From the NCBI RefSeq assembly GCF_001890925.1, contig NZ_MLCB01000214.1:1-63235 (forward strand): DNA of 63,235 bases, in the 5' to 3' direction. The notes under the pieces are model-generated. The model saw only the letters and a list, made by a program, of their open reading frames with translations, ran no database searches and had not been told where the DNA came from. Origin of the DNA: Planktotalea frisia. Its GTDB lineage: Bacteria > Pseudomonadota > Alphaproteobacteria > Rhodobacterales > Rhodobacteraceae. The position numbers and the translations under genes are program-made. This document shows, in pieces, positions 17,657 to 27,293 of this stretch (position 1 is its first letter; every line of letters starts with the position of its first letter).

Positions 17657-18982
17657 ATGAGTAAGCTTGCTTTCCTGACATCGGGAACGGGTATCACTGT
17701 CGGGGCGGGGACTGTTTTGGTCGGCGCGTTTGCTGTCGCTGGATATGTGAGTGGGGCGTTTACGCCCGAGCCGATTGCTAGCGAAGATCAGGTTGAAGTT
17801 GCAGTGGTTGCGCCTGAACCGGAATTGGTTGCACCGAAGGTGGCCAACGTCGCTGCGGTTCCCAAGACGCCAAAGTTTGATGTTGTGCGGGTCGAAACCG
17901 ACGGTGCGGCGATGATTGCGGGCAGTGCCGAGGCGGGCAGCACAGTTTCCATTCGTTTGAACGAAGATGTCGTCGCTCAAGTTAAAGCGGACGGATCTGG
18001 TAAATTTGCGAGTTTCGTGTCGTTGCCCGGAAGTGAAGACGCGCAGGTTTTGACGTTGGATGATGGCTCTGACGAGGCACCGCGCGAGCAAGTGATAATC
18101 GCGCCAATTGTAGTGGAGCAAGTGCCGCAGGTGGTTGCTGACGTTGTTGCTAAAGTTGAGGACGTTGAAGCGGTTGAGGTCGAGGCCGTTGAAGTGAAGA
18201 CCGTTGAAACTGTTGAGGTTACGAGTGTGCCAAAGGTCGAGGTTGAAGCGGAGCCTATGGAGGAAGTGATTGCTAAGGTTGAAAGCAATGATGTTCCCAA
18301 AGCCGTGCTTGCGCCCATCGTTATCACCGAAGTTCCCGAAAAGATTGACGCGATTGAGCAGCCCGCACAGGCAGAACCTGTTCAGGAGCAGGAAGCGAAG
18401 CCAGAACCTGTGATCGTTGCGCAAACTAATCTTGGATCAAAACCTGAACCAAAGCGACCCGTCGTGCTTTTGGCAACGGATGAGGGCGTGCGCGTGTTGC
18501 AGGCTCCTAACGCGCCAAAGCCCGATGCGATGACAGCTTTGCTCGGGTCAATCTCATATGATGATGCTGGTGATGTTGCTTTGACAGGAACTGGCGGCGG
18601 TGAGTTCGTGCGGGTCTATTTGGACAACCGTCCTGTTGCGACGTCACAAATCGAGGCAAGTGGCGATTGGCAAGCGGGTTTGCCTGCTGTCGACACAGGT
18701 ATTTATACGCTGCGAGTGGATGAGTTGAACAAAGCGGGCGACGTGGTCGCGCGCGTCGAGACGCCGTTTAAACGCGAAGAGCCCGAGGTTTTGGCCGCTG
18801 CAACGGCCCCCGAAAAGCTGATCCAAGCGGTGACCGTGCAGCCCGGAGCCACGCTTTGGGCTATCGCACAAGAGCGTTATGGCAGCGGAACGCTTTATGC
18901 GCGGGTTGTCGAGGCGAATTCGGACACGATTAAGGACCCTGATCTGATTTACCCAGGACAAGTTTTCACAGTTCCGGACTGA
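17657..18982 (+). CDS. LysM domain envelope protein with Val/Glu-rich repeat region
   Basis: A 441-residue envelope protein. The order is: an N-terminal membrane segment (residues 12-34, GITVGAGTVLVGAFAVAGYVSG), an Ig-like/carbohydrate-binding-like stretch (about 72-140), a low-complexity region rich in VE pairs (about 152-210), a second beta-rich stretch (about 275-370), and a C-terminal LysM domain (about 390-441, GATLWAIAQERYGSG to PGQVFTVPD) that should bind peptidoglycan. I chose the ATG at 17657 with a GGAGATGGG site; the longer frame from 17549 is rejected. The exact function is unknown. Confidence 0.85.
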   Translation: MSKLAFLTSGTGITVGAGTVLVGAFAVAGYVSGAFTPEPIASEDQVEVAVVAPEPELVAPKVANVAAVPKTPKFDVVRVETDGAAMIAGSAEAGSTVSIRLNEDVVAQVKADGSGKFASFVSLPGSEDAQVLTLDDGSDEAPREQVIIAPIVVEQVPQVVADVVAKVEDVEAVEVEAVEVKTVETVEVTSVPKVEVEAEPMEEVIAKVESNDVPKAVLAPIVITEVPEKIDAIEQPAQAEPVQEQEAKPEPVIVAQTNLGSKPEPKRPVVLLATDEGVRVLQAPNAPKPDAMTALLGSISYDDAGDVALTGTGGGEFVRVYLDNRPVATSQIEASGDWQAGLPAVDTGIYTLRVDELNKAGDVVARVETPFKREEPEVLAAATAPEKLIQAVTVQPGATLWAIAQERYGSGTLYARVVEANSDTIKDPDLIYPGQVFTVPD

Positions 18983-19046
18983 CCTTCACTGGTCATTCCG
19001 CGTCAGCGCGCTTATTTGTAAGGTCCATACTTGAGGACGCCGCGAT

Positions 19047-20861
19047 ATGAGACGATTGACCCCCACAGATGCCGCTCTTTCTAAAGAGCAACGGGTTTCA
19101 GGCTGGCGGGTTATTCGCCGAGTTGCGCCCTATCTTTGGCCCGATGACAAACTCTGGGTTAAACAACGCGTTGTGATCGCTTTGGCGATGCTTTTGATTG
19201 CCAAGATTGTCGCGGTTGGAACGCCTCTAATATACGCGCGTGCAGTCGATGCTTTGTCAGATGCCGGTGCGCCTGATCTGGCAGTGGGCGCTGTTGGATT
19301 GACAGTCGCTTACGGCGTCGCGCGCCTTATGTCGAACGGGTTCCAGCAATTGCGTGATGCGGTTTTTGCGAAGGTCGGACAGGGCGCGTTGCGCGCACTT
19401 GCGTTGCAAACCTTTGAACACATTCACAGATTGTCGATGCGGTATCACATTGGTCGCAAGACCGGTGGTCTGAGCCGTATCATCGAGCGCGGTGTCAAAG
19501 GCGTCGACTTTTTGCTGCGCTTTTTGCTGTTCTCGATCGGACCATTGGTGCTTGAGCTGCTGATGATCGCGGGTATTTTGTTCTACTTGTTTGATGTTTG
19601 GTATCTTGCTGCGGTTTTTGTCACGATTGCCTTTTATGTCTGGTTCACATTTGCTGTGACCGAGTGGCGTGTGAAGCTGCGCAAGCAGATGAACGACCAA
19701 GACACTGACGCCAATCAAAAGGCGATCGACAGCCTTTTGAATTTTGAGACGGTGAAATATTTCGGCGCTGAGGCCCGAGAAGCGCGGCGCTATGACAGCG
19801 CAATGGCGCTTTATCAAGAAGCGGCATTGAAGACGTCGTACTCTTTGGCGTTTTTGAACTTTGGTCAGTCATTCTTGATTACAACGGGCTTGGTTGTCGT
19901 CATGGTTTTGGCGGCGATGGGGGTTCAGAACGGCTCCATGAGTGTCGGTGATTTCGTGATGGTCAACGCGTACATGATACAGATCACCATGCCGTTGAAC
20001 TTCCTTGGGACGGTTTATCGCGAAATCCGTCAGGCTTTGGTGGATATGGGCGAGATGTTTGATCTGCTTGAGCAACCGCCAGAAGTATCGAACAAAGACG
20101 GCGCAAAGGATCTGAACATTACTGGTGGACATGTGTCGCTGAAAGACGTGCATTTTGGCTACGATACCACGCGCCCGATTTTGAAGGGTGTCGATCTGGA
20201 TGTGCCGGCGGGTCAGAATATCGCGATTGTCGGGCCATCGGGGTCTGGTAAATCCACGATTGGCCGCTTGTTGTTCCGCTTTTACGATGTCACAGGCGGG
20301 AGCCTGCAGATCGACGGCCAAGATGTGCGCGATATCACGCAGACCAGCTTGCATGATGCTATTGGCGTGGTGCCCCAAGACACAGTGCTGTTCAACGACA
20401 CGATCCGCTACAATATTGCGTATGGCAAAGATGGCGCGAGCCATAGCGAGATTGAAGATGCCGCGCGTGCCGCGCAGATCCATGATTTTATCATGGCGCT
20501 GCCCGATGGCTATGAGACGACTGTGGGCGAACGTGGCTTGAAGCTTTCTGGTGGTGAAAAGCAGCGTGTGGGCATTGCGCGCACGCTCTTGAAGAACCCG
20601 CCGATCTTGTTGCTGGACGAAGCGACATCAGCGCTTGATAGCGGGACAGAGCATGAAATACAGGATGCTTTGGCCAAAGCTGCTGAAGGGCGCACAGTGA
20701 TCACGATTGCGCACCGTCTCTCTACGATTGCGGATGCGGACCGCATTGTTGTGCTTGCAGATGGGCAGATTGCAGAGCAGGGCAGCCATGCGGAACTGTT
20801 GGAAATGTCAGGGCGCTATGCAGGCCTGTGGCATCGTCAGCAATCCGAAGAGGCGGCATGA
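19047..20861 (+). CDS. ABC exporter of the Atm1/ABCB7 family
   Basis: A half-size ABC exporter: an N-terminal six-helix membrane domain (residues about 40-330) fused to an ATPase domain. The Walker A GPSGSGKST (about 396-404), Q-loop VPQDTVLFNDT, signature LSGGEKQRVGIARTLL (about 500) and Walker B ILLLDEATSALD (about 520) are all intact. The N-terminal WRVIRRVAPYLWPDDKLWVKQRV and the 604-residue length point to the Atm1 type, which exports glutathione-linked sulfur or metal species in bacteria. Its stop overlaps the next start as ATGA. Confidence 0.92.
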   Translation: MRRLTPTDAALSKEQRVSGWRVIRRVAPYLWPDDKLWVKQRVVIALAMLLIAKIVAVGTPLIYARAVDALSDAGAPDLAVGAVGLTVAYGVARLMSNGFQQLRDAVFAKVGQGALRALALQTFEHIHRLSMRYHIGRKTGGLSRIIERGVKGVDFLLRFLLFSIGPLVLELLMIAGILFYLFDVWYLAAVFVTIAFYVWFTFAVTEWRVKLRKQMNDQDTDANQKAIDSLLNFETVKYFGAEAREARRYDSAMALYQEAALKTSYSLAFLNFGQSFLITTGLVVVMVLAAMGVQNGSMSVGDFVMVNAYMIQITMPLNFLGTVYREIRQALVDMGEMFDLLEQPPEVSNKDGAKDLNITGGHVSLKDVHFGYDTTRPILKGVDLDVPAGQNIAIVGPSGSGKSTIGRLLFRFYDVTGGSLQIDGQDVRDITQTSLHDAIGVVPQDTVLFNDTIRYNIAYGKDGASHSEIEDAARAAQIHDFIMALPDGYETTVGERGLKLSGGEKQRVGIARTLLKNPPILLLDEATSALDSGTEHEIQDALAKAAEGRTVITIAHRLSTIADADRIVVLADGQIAEQGSHAELLEMSGRYAGLWHRQQSEEAA

Positions 20862-21403
20862 TTTGGGGCCTGAGCGCGCTTTCGTCGCTTGGGTTCCTAA
20901 CTATTTTAGGGCTTTCGCTGATTGGTCCACGTTTGGGTCTTGGCTCGTATTGGCCACCTGAAGAAACAGCGAGTTGGCAACACCAAAGCTTTCGCGCGCT
21001 GTTCCGCGTGGGTGTATATCCCTTAGTCGCCGCAAGCGCGATCTTGGGGCGGGAAATTGGGTTTGCACTGCCATTTGTAGGATGTGGTTTACTCATCCTC
21101 GGCTTTGGCTGCGCTTTGCTTTTCACTGGTAAATTGGGTTGGAAACAGGCGTTTGGCTCTGCTGAAGGACTGGTGACCACGTCCGTTTACGCGTATTCGC
21201 GCAACCCTGTTTATGTCGCGACAATGTTTGGAATGCTCGGTTGGGCAGTTTTGTTGCCCTATGCCGCGATCGTTTTGCCACTGTTGCTATGGGCTGTGCT
21301 CTATATCCTTGCGCCCTTTCTCGAAGAGCCGTGGCTAGAGGCGCGGTTTGGCGATGAGTATCTTGCTTACAAAGAAAAGACGCCGCGTTTTCTTTGGATT
21401 TAG
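20858..21403 (+). CDS. Isoprenylcysteine carboxylmethyltransferase-like membrane methyltransferase
   Basis: A 181-residue integral membrane protein of the ICMT/phospholipid methyltransferase type. It has four to five hydrophobic helices and the C-terminal signature: YSRNPVYVATMFG, then FLEEPWLEARFGDEYLAYKEKTPRFL. The substrate is not predictable. The ATG at 20858, preceded by GAGG, overlaps the stop of the ABC exporter, so the two are co-translated; the upstream ATG at 20828 is rejected. Confidence 0.85.
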   Translation: MIWGLSALSSLGFLTILGLSLIGPRLGLGSYWPPEETASWQHQSFRALFRVGVYPLVAASAILGREIGFALPFVGCGLLILGFGCALLFTGKLGWKQAFGSAEGLVTTSVYAYSRNPVYVATMFGMLGWAVLLPYAAIVLPLLLWAVLYILAPFLEEPWLEARFGDEYLAYKEKTPRFLWI

Positions 21404-21404
21404 A

Positions 21405-21438
21405 GTAGGGCGCACAAAGCCACGCGCCCTACAATTTT
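21405..21438 (+). terminator. Terminator between convergent genes
   Basis: A perfect nine-base inverted repeat (GTAGGGCGC at 21405-21413 and GCGCCCTAC at 21424-21432) followed by AATTTTG. It lies between the methyltransferase and the end of the RND permease gene; the T-run serves the plus strand. Confidence 0.8.
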
Positions 21439-21441
21439 GTC

Positions 21442-24400
21442 TTACTCCGCAGCCTTGAGCGGCGAGACCATAATCATGCTTGGTGCCGCTTCTGGCGCAT
21501 AGTCGTCCTCTGGGTCCTCATCTTCATCCCACAGGATCATAGGCGACTTCACGCGGCGTGCTTCGCGTTGAAGTGCCCAATCACGTGCCGCAGCACTGGA
21601 GCGACCCATAGAGAGCTTTGCAAGCAAGCGAGCGATCCACTGTATGTATGTTGTCGCCCATACGCGCAGTGCGAGCATCGAAGGCGTGAACACCAGTGTG
21701 AGAACCGTCGCGATACCAAGGCCAAAGACCACAGCAGTTGCAAGTTGCTTCCACCACAGCGCCGTCGGGCTATCCACTGAAAAACCACCGCCAATAAAGT
21801 CGAGGCTAAGGCCGAACATCATTGGCGCCAGACCTGCCATTGTCGTGATGGTTGTCAACAGAACCGGGCGGATACGTGCTTCTGCAGTGCGCACAATCGC
21901 TTCAAGACGCGGCATGTAGCGCGAGTATTCTTGATAGGTGTCGATCAGAACAATGTTGTTGTTCACCACGATCCCTGCAAGCGCGACGATGCCCGTACCC
22001 GTCATAATGACAGAGAAGGCTTGATCCATAACCAGCATACCAATCAGAACACCCGTCGTAGACAGGATCACAGCAAGCAGAACGAGAACGGAGTTATAAA
22101 AGCTGTTGAACTGAGCCAGCAAGATAATGAACATTAGACCCAACGCACCTGCAAAAGCGGTTGAGAGGAACTGCTGGCTCTCTGCCTCATCCTCTTGATC
22201 GCCTGTCCATTCCCAATCCACACCTGCGGGGAACGGGTTGGTTTCAAGCCATTCTGTCAGGATGCCAATACGCTCGTTCGCGTTGATTGGAACTTCAGAT
22301 GTTTCACCATCTTCGCCGATGACTTCTTTCGTGAGGTCACTTTCCACAGCTGCTTTCACGTCGAAGTACCGCTTTTGATCAATGCGGTTGATCTCTGCCA
22401 GTTTCTGAACGGGCTTGCGTGTTGTAAAGTTGCTGAGTGGGATAAGACCATCACGCGTGCGCACTTTGAGCGTATCAAGGGTGCTAAGAACGCGATCTTT
22501 TTCGGGCAGGCGTACACGGATCTCGATCTCTTCATCCGAGCTGTCCACACGCATGGTATCAAGCAGCAAACCACGCGTCACAAGTTGAACCATGCCGCCA
22601 ACAGTGGCCACATCCGCGCCGTAGCGACCAGCCTTTTGCACATCCACGTCGATCTGCCAGTCGATGCCGGGTAGGGGACGCGTGTCTTCGATCAGCTTGA
22701 GACCTTCGGTCTGATTGAACTGCGCACGTGCGAGCGCCGTCGCGTTCAAAAGGTCATCCCAATTGTCAGCTTTCAGGCGCAAATGCACAGGCTTGCCAGA
22801 GGCAGGACCACGCGCTTGCGCAAGAATCTCAATCTCGATCCCCGGAATTTTCTGCAATTCCTCGGTAAGCTCTGCAATCACCAAGTCACCATCAAGTTCC
22901 GGGCGATCACGGCGATCTTCCCAAGGGATAGTTTCAAGCTGAATTTGTCCGATGGTTTCTTTAGGCGTCGCAGCACCTGAGGCATCAGTATTCAGACCGC
23001 CTTCACCCGCGAAAGCGAATGCGCTTTGAACACCGGGATGCTGCAAAACAACTTTTTCCGCTCTTGCGACAAGAGCATCTTTTTCAGAAAGCGAAAGGTT
23101 GCCGCGTGCAAGAACGTAAACGATCGCTTGCTCAGGCTCGCTTTCCACAAAGAATTCAACGCCATTGTTGTTCTCACCAAAGTAGCTGAATGTGCTCATC
23201 ACGAAGAAGCCGACAGCAGCAATGCTCACAAGAGGCATAATCGGATTACCGGTGATGCCTTTGATCAGCAGACCAAATAGCGTGCGGCGATGACCTGCTC
23301 TGATCTTGGTGCGCTGACGTTCGATCTTGGCAGCACCCAGAGTAACGGAGGCGGCGAAGGCACCAAAGAGGAAAAGCGCAACGCCCGGAAGCGCGCCAAC
23401 GAAACCTTCGGCAATGGGCGTGCCACCGAACAGATAACCAGGGTTCAAGACCTGCATCGCGCCAAGGAACACCGTGTAGAGCGCAGGCGGAACCAAAAGC
23501 GCGCGCACGATCCAAGGTGTGTTTGCACGCAGCGCGTCAGAGGTTTTTCCGAACACGCGGCTGAGGCGACCAGTGACACCGCCCATGACGGGAAGGTAAA
23601 CGAGCGCAACAACAAGCGATGCGGAAAGAACGAAGATTAACGTCACAGGCAACATGCCCATGAATTGACCGGGAACACCGGGCCAGAACAGCATCGGCAA
23701 GAACGCACAAAGCGTCGTCGCAGTGGATGACACGATAGGCCAGAACATGCGCTTGGCTGCTTCCACGTAGGCATCCATTGGGCCAGTCCCGTCGGCGATA
23801 CGTTTATCGGCGTATTCGACCACGACGATTGCACCATCAACGAGCATGCCAACTGCGAGGATCAGGCCAAACATCACGATGTTGGAAATGGTGACCTCCA
23901 TGATCGCGAGGAATACGAAACACAAAAGGAAAGACGTTGGAATCGCGAAGCCAACAAGCAAAGCAGGGCGCGTGCCAAGAGCTGCTAGAACAACGATCAT
24001 AACAAGTGCGATAGCGGTCAGAACAGACCCTTCGAGCTGACTAACCATCGAGCCAACGGTGCGCGATTGGTCATTAGATGTACCGACATCGATAGAGGCT
24101 TGCAGCGCTTCGGGCCACTCTGCGCGCGCTTCTTCGACAGTGGTTTTTACCAGCTCAGCCGTATCAATCAGGTTGAAACCCTTACGCTTCACAACTTGCA
24201 AAGCCACGGATGTTTGACCGTTGAAACGAGCTGTTCCAACACGGTCCTCAAAGGTCAGAGAAATGTCTGCAAGATCGCCCAGCGTCACAACGCGGTCGCC
24301 GTTGACCTTCACAGGTAGGCCGTAAACATCGCGTTGATCATTGAAAGAGGAGGGGATCTTGACGGCGAAAGAACCTTGCTCTGATTCAATCTCGCCCGCT

Positions 24401-25041
24401 GCGATCAGTTGGTTGTTATTTTGAACAACGCTGATCAACTCGCCTGCGGTGACGTTATAGGCCTCAAGGCGAAGCGGATCGATGATCACTTCTAGCATTT
24501 CATCGCGATTGCCTGCAATCCCTGCTTCTAGCACAGCATCAAGTGCTTCGATGCGTTCTTGCAAGTCTTTGGCGGTCTTCGCCATAGTGCGTTCAGGGAC
24601 GTTTCCTGTGAGGTTCACAATGATGATTGGGAACTCGGAAAAGTTGATCTCGTTGATAGAATAGGTCTCGGCTCCCTGCGGGAATTTACCTTGCGCGGCA
24701 TTCATTGCGTCGCGCACGTCCGCCATGACCTTGGTCTTGTCCCACCCGAACTCGAACTCCATCGCGATACCCGCGTAGCCCTCGGCTGCGGTGCCCGAGA
24801 GCGATTTTAAACCGTCGAGATCAGCAAGCTCGGTCTCCATCGGTTTGACCAGCAAGGTTTCACTGTCAGCGGCAGAAATGCCAGGGAAGGGGACTGAAAC
24901 GAAGAGCGCTGGAATTTCGATGTCAGGCTCGCCCTCTTTGGGCAGCCCCCAATATGCAAAGCCCCCCGCAAGGAGCGTAAGGGCGATAAAGGCGATAACC
25001 ATGCGGGCGCGTTCGGCTGCCCAGTCAACGATACCTGTCAT
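21442..25041 (-). CDS. RND efflux transporter permease
   Basis: The inner-membrane proton-driven pump of a tripartite RND exporter. The N-terminal helix is followed by the porter domain, GMLVDGAIVVVEYADKR (helix 4 with its acidic residue), the second periplasmic loop, and the C-terminal helices (GIVALAGIVVNNNIVLIDTYQEY). It is 1199 residues, longer than the usual 1020-1060, with an acidic C-terminal tail. Two additional hydrophobic segments lie at about residues 500-565, between helices 6 and 7. It overlaps the adaptor gene by four bases. No outer membrane channel gene is nearby. Substrate unknown. Confidence 0.93.
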   Translation of the reverse strand: MTGIVDWAAERARMVIAFIALTLLAGGFAYWGLPKEGEPDIEIPALFVSVPFPGISAADSETLLVKPMETELADLDGLKSLSGTAAEGYAGIAMEFEFGWDKTKVMADVRDAMNAAQGKFPQGAETYSINEINFSEFPIIIVNLTGNVPERTMAKTAKDLQERIEALDAVLEAGIAGNRDEMLEVIIDPLRLEAYNVTAGELISVVQNNNQLIAAGEIESEQGSFAVKIPSSFNDQRDVYGLPVKVNGDRVVTLGDLADISLTFEDRVGTARFNGQTSVALQVVKRKGFNLIDTAELVKTTVEEARAEWPEALQASIDVGTSNDQSRTVGSMVSQLEGSVLTAIALVMIVVLAALGTRPALLVGFAIPTSFLLCFVFLAIMEVTISNIVMFGLILAVGMLVDGAIVVVEYADKRIADGTGPMDAYVEAAKRMFWPIVSSTATTLCAFLPMLFWPGVPGQFMGMLPVTLIFVLSASLVVALVYLPVMGGVTGRLSRVFGKTSDALRANTPWIVRALLVPPALYTVFLGAMQVLNPGYLFGGTPIAEGFVGALPGVALFLFGAFAASVTLGAAKIERQRTKIRAGHRRTLFGLLIKGITGNPIMPLVSIAAVGFFVMSTFSYFGENNNGVEFFVESEPEQAIVYVLARGNLSLSEKDALVARAEKVVLQHPGVQSAFAFAGEGGLNTDASGAATPKETIGQIQLETIPWEDRRDRPELDGDLVIAELTEELQKIPGIEIEILAQARGPASGKPVHLRLKADNWDDLLNATALARAQFNQTEGLKLIEDTRPLPGIDWQIDVDVQKAGRYGADVATVGGMVQLVTRGLLLDTMRVDSSDEEIEIRVRLPEKDRVLSTLDTLKVRTRDGLIPLSNFTTRKPVQKLAEINRIDQKRYFDVKAAVESDLTKEVIGEDGETSEVPINANERIGILTEWLETNPFPAGVDWEWTGDQEDEAESQQFLSTAFAGALGLMFIILLAQFNSFYNSVLVLLAVILSTTGVLIGMLVMDQAFSVIMTGTGIVALAGIVVNNNIVLIDTYQEYSRYMPRLEAIVRTAEARIRPVLLTTITTMAGLAPMMFGLSLDFIGGGFSVDSPTALWWKQLATAVVFGLGIATVLTLVFTPSMLALRVWATTYIQWIARLLAKLSMGRSSAAARDWALQREARRVKSPMILWDEDEDPEDDYAPEAAPSMIMVSPLKAAE

Positions 25042-26270
25042 TGCTTTGGCTCCTCATAGGTTGGCAGTACTGGCACGCCGTCAACGACATACTCTTGTCC
25101 CACAGTGATCACGTTGACTGTTTCAGGTAGGCCTGAAACCCATACCCCCTCGGATGTGTCGCGTAACAAGGTGAGTTTGGCGAATTGAGCAAGGCTGTTG
25201 TCATCCACAAAGCGCACGCCAAGGTCACCGTCATCATTGAGCGTCAAAGCAGATTGCGGCAGCAAATGCGCGCTCGCGCCATCTGCGGCGACAATAATTT
25301 CGGCAGTTTGGCCATCGCGGATTTTCAGGTCAGTGTTCGGCACCTGAATTTCAACGCGGAAAGTGCGCGTTGTTTGATCAGCTGAGCGGGACAGGAACGT
25401 CACGCGCCCTTGAACTTCTTTCCCACCTGCGAGCCGTGCGCCCGCCAGAGCACCAATTTCGGCGCGGTCTATGTCCGTCTCCGGCACAAAGCCTACTAGT
25501 TTCATTGGATCAAGCTGAAGGACCGTCGCGCAGAGCGTTCCGGGCTGCAAAAGACTGCCGAGTTCTGCCGTGTCTGTTTCCAACAGCCCCTCGAAAGGCG
25601 CCGTGATCTGCAAACGATCAATATCTTTCTGAACGCTGGCGATCGCCGCTTCTGCGCTTTGAATGCCTGCACCTGTGCTCTCTAATCCGCTTGTCGCAGA
25701 GGCAACGGCAGCTTCCGCCGCACGCACAGAGGCTTGTGCCGAAGCAACGCGCGTTTCAGATGCAAAGCCGCCTGCGCTGAGTTTTGTGGCTGCATTGTTA
25801 TTGATTTTTGCCTCATCAAGACGGGCGAGTGCCTCATCCAAACGCGCTTGTGTTTCAGGGACGCGGGCGCGGGCCTCTGCAAGGCGCGCATTTGCTTCGG
25901 CGAGGGATGCTTCGCGGGTGCCAAAGTCGATCTGGCAGAGCAACTGGCCTGCGTTGACATAATTTCCTTTTCGCAACGGCTCGGAAATTACCTGCCCAGA
26001 CGTTTGCGCGCGCACCTCAACAGAACGGGCAGCTTCAGTCTGACCGCGCAAAATAACTGCGCTATCGACCATGCGAGCTTGCGATTTTACCGCGAAAACG
26101 CGGATTGCTGATGTGTTTTCCTCATCCGTCGCTTCGGGCGTCGCGTCCGTCTCTTTTGCCGCTTCAGGCGTACCTGTTTGAGCAAATGCAAGCAGTTCTT
26201 CGCGCTCGAAGACCAGAAAATAAAGAAATCCGGTCACCAAAATTGCGGTGATCAAGGGAATGAGTTTCAT
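25038..26270 (-). CDS. RND efflux periplasmic adaptor (membrane fusion protein)
   Basis: A 410-residue adaptor that links the RND pump to an outer-membrane channel. It has an N-terminal membrane anchor (residues 4-22), a lipoyl-like half (VEVRAQTSGQVISEPLRKGNYV), a long alpha-helical hairpin rich in Ala/Glu/Arg (about residues 120-215), the second lipoyl half (LQITAPFEGLLETDTAELGSLLQPG), and a beta-barrel domain. It is the first gene of the leftward pair; the permease begins in its last codons (ATGA). Confidence 0.93.
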   Translation of the reverse strand: MKLIPLITAILVTGFLYFLVFEREELLAFAQTGTPEAAKETDATPEATDEENTSAIRVFAVKSQARMVDSAVILRGQTEAARSVEVRAQTSGQVISEPLRKGNYVNAGQLLCQIDFGTREASLAEANARLAEARARVPETQARLDEALARLDEAKINNNAATKLSAGGFASETRVASAQASVRAAEAAVASATSGLESTGAGIQSAEAAIASVQKDIDRLQITAPFEGLLETDTAELGSLLQPGTLCATVLQLDPMKLVGFVPETDIDRAEIGALAGARLAGGKEVQGRVTFLSRSADQTTRTFRVEIQVPNTDLKIRDGQTAEIIVAADGASAHLLPQSALTLNDDGDLGVRFVDDNSLAQFAKLTLLRDTSEGVWVSGLPETVNVITVGQEYVVDGVPVLPTYEEPKQ

Positions 26271-26368
26271 CTGCAGGCTATCCTCAAATCGATCTTTTTA
26301 AACAACGTCGGCATCTGCGTCCGACATAGGCTTGTTCTTGCAAAGTGCAATGTCTTATAGGCTATACG

Positions 26369-26386
26369 CTAAACTCGCGAGTTCAG
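26369..26386. promoter_or_regulatory. Palindromic operator candidate upstream of the RND genes
   Basis: A perfect 12-base palindrome, AACTCGCGAGTT at 26372-26383, extends to an 18-base inverted repeat with one mismatch per arm. It is about 100 bases before the adaptor start, in the 273-base region divergent from the YfgM-like gene. The symmetry suits a TetR- or MarR-type repressor, but no regulator gene is adjacent. Confidence 0.5.
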
Positions 26387-26543
26387 ATTAGTTTTTTTCG
26401 CGGCGCATTCGCAACATATTATATGTAGCTCGGCGTCGAGGGTCACTGCGCCAAAGTGCGCGCATGACATGGCAAGGGTGTGACGGCCCCTTGGCAGGGC
26501 TGTGACATCGCGATATGAGAGGCAAAAAGTTGGGGGCAGGCGC

Positions 26544-27218
26544 ATGAGCGACACCGATAGTTTTATTGAAGAAGTCAGCGAAGAGGTCCGTCGTGACCGT
26601 CTTTATGGCTATATGCGCAAGTATGGTTGGATTGCAGTTTTGGCAATTCTCGCGCTTGTGGGTGGTGCGGCTTACAACGAATACAGCAAAGCCCAAGCGC
26701 GCGCGAAAGCACAAACCGCCGGGGATGCAATCCTTGCTGCACTTGAGGCAGACGAGCCAGACGCGCGTGTCGCAGCCCTTGAAGCGGTGCGTGGGCAGGA
26801 CATAACCCAAGGCGCAAAAGCCGTTGTTTCATTGATGCAAGCCGCAGAGCAAGGTGCTGCAGATTATGCAGCCGGTTCGCAAGCCGCTCTTGAGAAGATC
26901 GCAGTCGATGGCAGCTTGCCTGAGATTTACCGCCAGATCGCGTCGTTCAAAGCGGCAAGCCAGAGCGACGGATCGCTCAGCGTTGAAGATCGCCGAATTC
27001 GCCTCGAAGCGTTAAGCGCACCGGGCACGTCCTTGCGGCTGTTGGCAACCGAGCAGCTTGCGCTGATCGACATTGAAACCGCAGACACCGAAGCTGCGCT
27101 TGAAAAGCTTCAAGGCATCGTTGTTGATGCCGAAGTCACAGCGGGCTTGCGTCAACGCGCAACTCAACTCATTATCGCACTAGGCGCAGAGCCAGAGGTT
27201 CTGAGCGGACAAAATTGA
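26544..27218 (+). CDS. YfgM-like membrane-anchored TPR protein
   Basis: A 224-residue bitopic protein of the tetratricopeptide-like TPR_21 family. It has a charged N-terminal cytoplasmic tail (FIEEVSEEVRRDRLYGYMRKY), one membrane helix (about 29-46, IAVLAILALVGGAAYNEY) and a periplasmic helical-repeat region. In Escherichia coli, YfgM lies next to BamB and works with periplasmic chaperones and SecYEG; the same order with bamB here supports the assignment. I chose the ATG at 26544, after GGGGGCAGG, over the frame's start at 26502. Confidence 0.85.
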   Translation: MSDTDSFIEEVSEEVRRDRLYGYMRKYGWIAVLAILALVGGAAYNEYSKAQARAKAQTAGDAILAALEADEPDARVAALEAVRGQDITQGAKAVVSLMQAAEQGAADYAAGSQAALEKIAVDGSLPEIYRQIASFKAASQSDGSLSVEDRRIRLEALSAPGTSLRLLATEQLALIDIETADTEAALEKLQGIVVDAEVTAGLRQRATQLIIALGAEPEVLSGQN

Positions 27219-27293
27219 GCATTCGGCGGCTTTGTCGCCGATCATAAAAAGCCCGCATCAGACGGGTCGCACTATCAAAGGGGGCTTTGAGCA

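Noticed and set aside
17558-18424. N-terminal part of a 468-codon minus-strand frame, upstream of the LOG gene
   Set aside because: It is antisense to the LysM gene, has extreme Asn/Leu/Arg composition, and the LOG family start with a ribosome site is at 17557.
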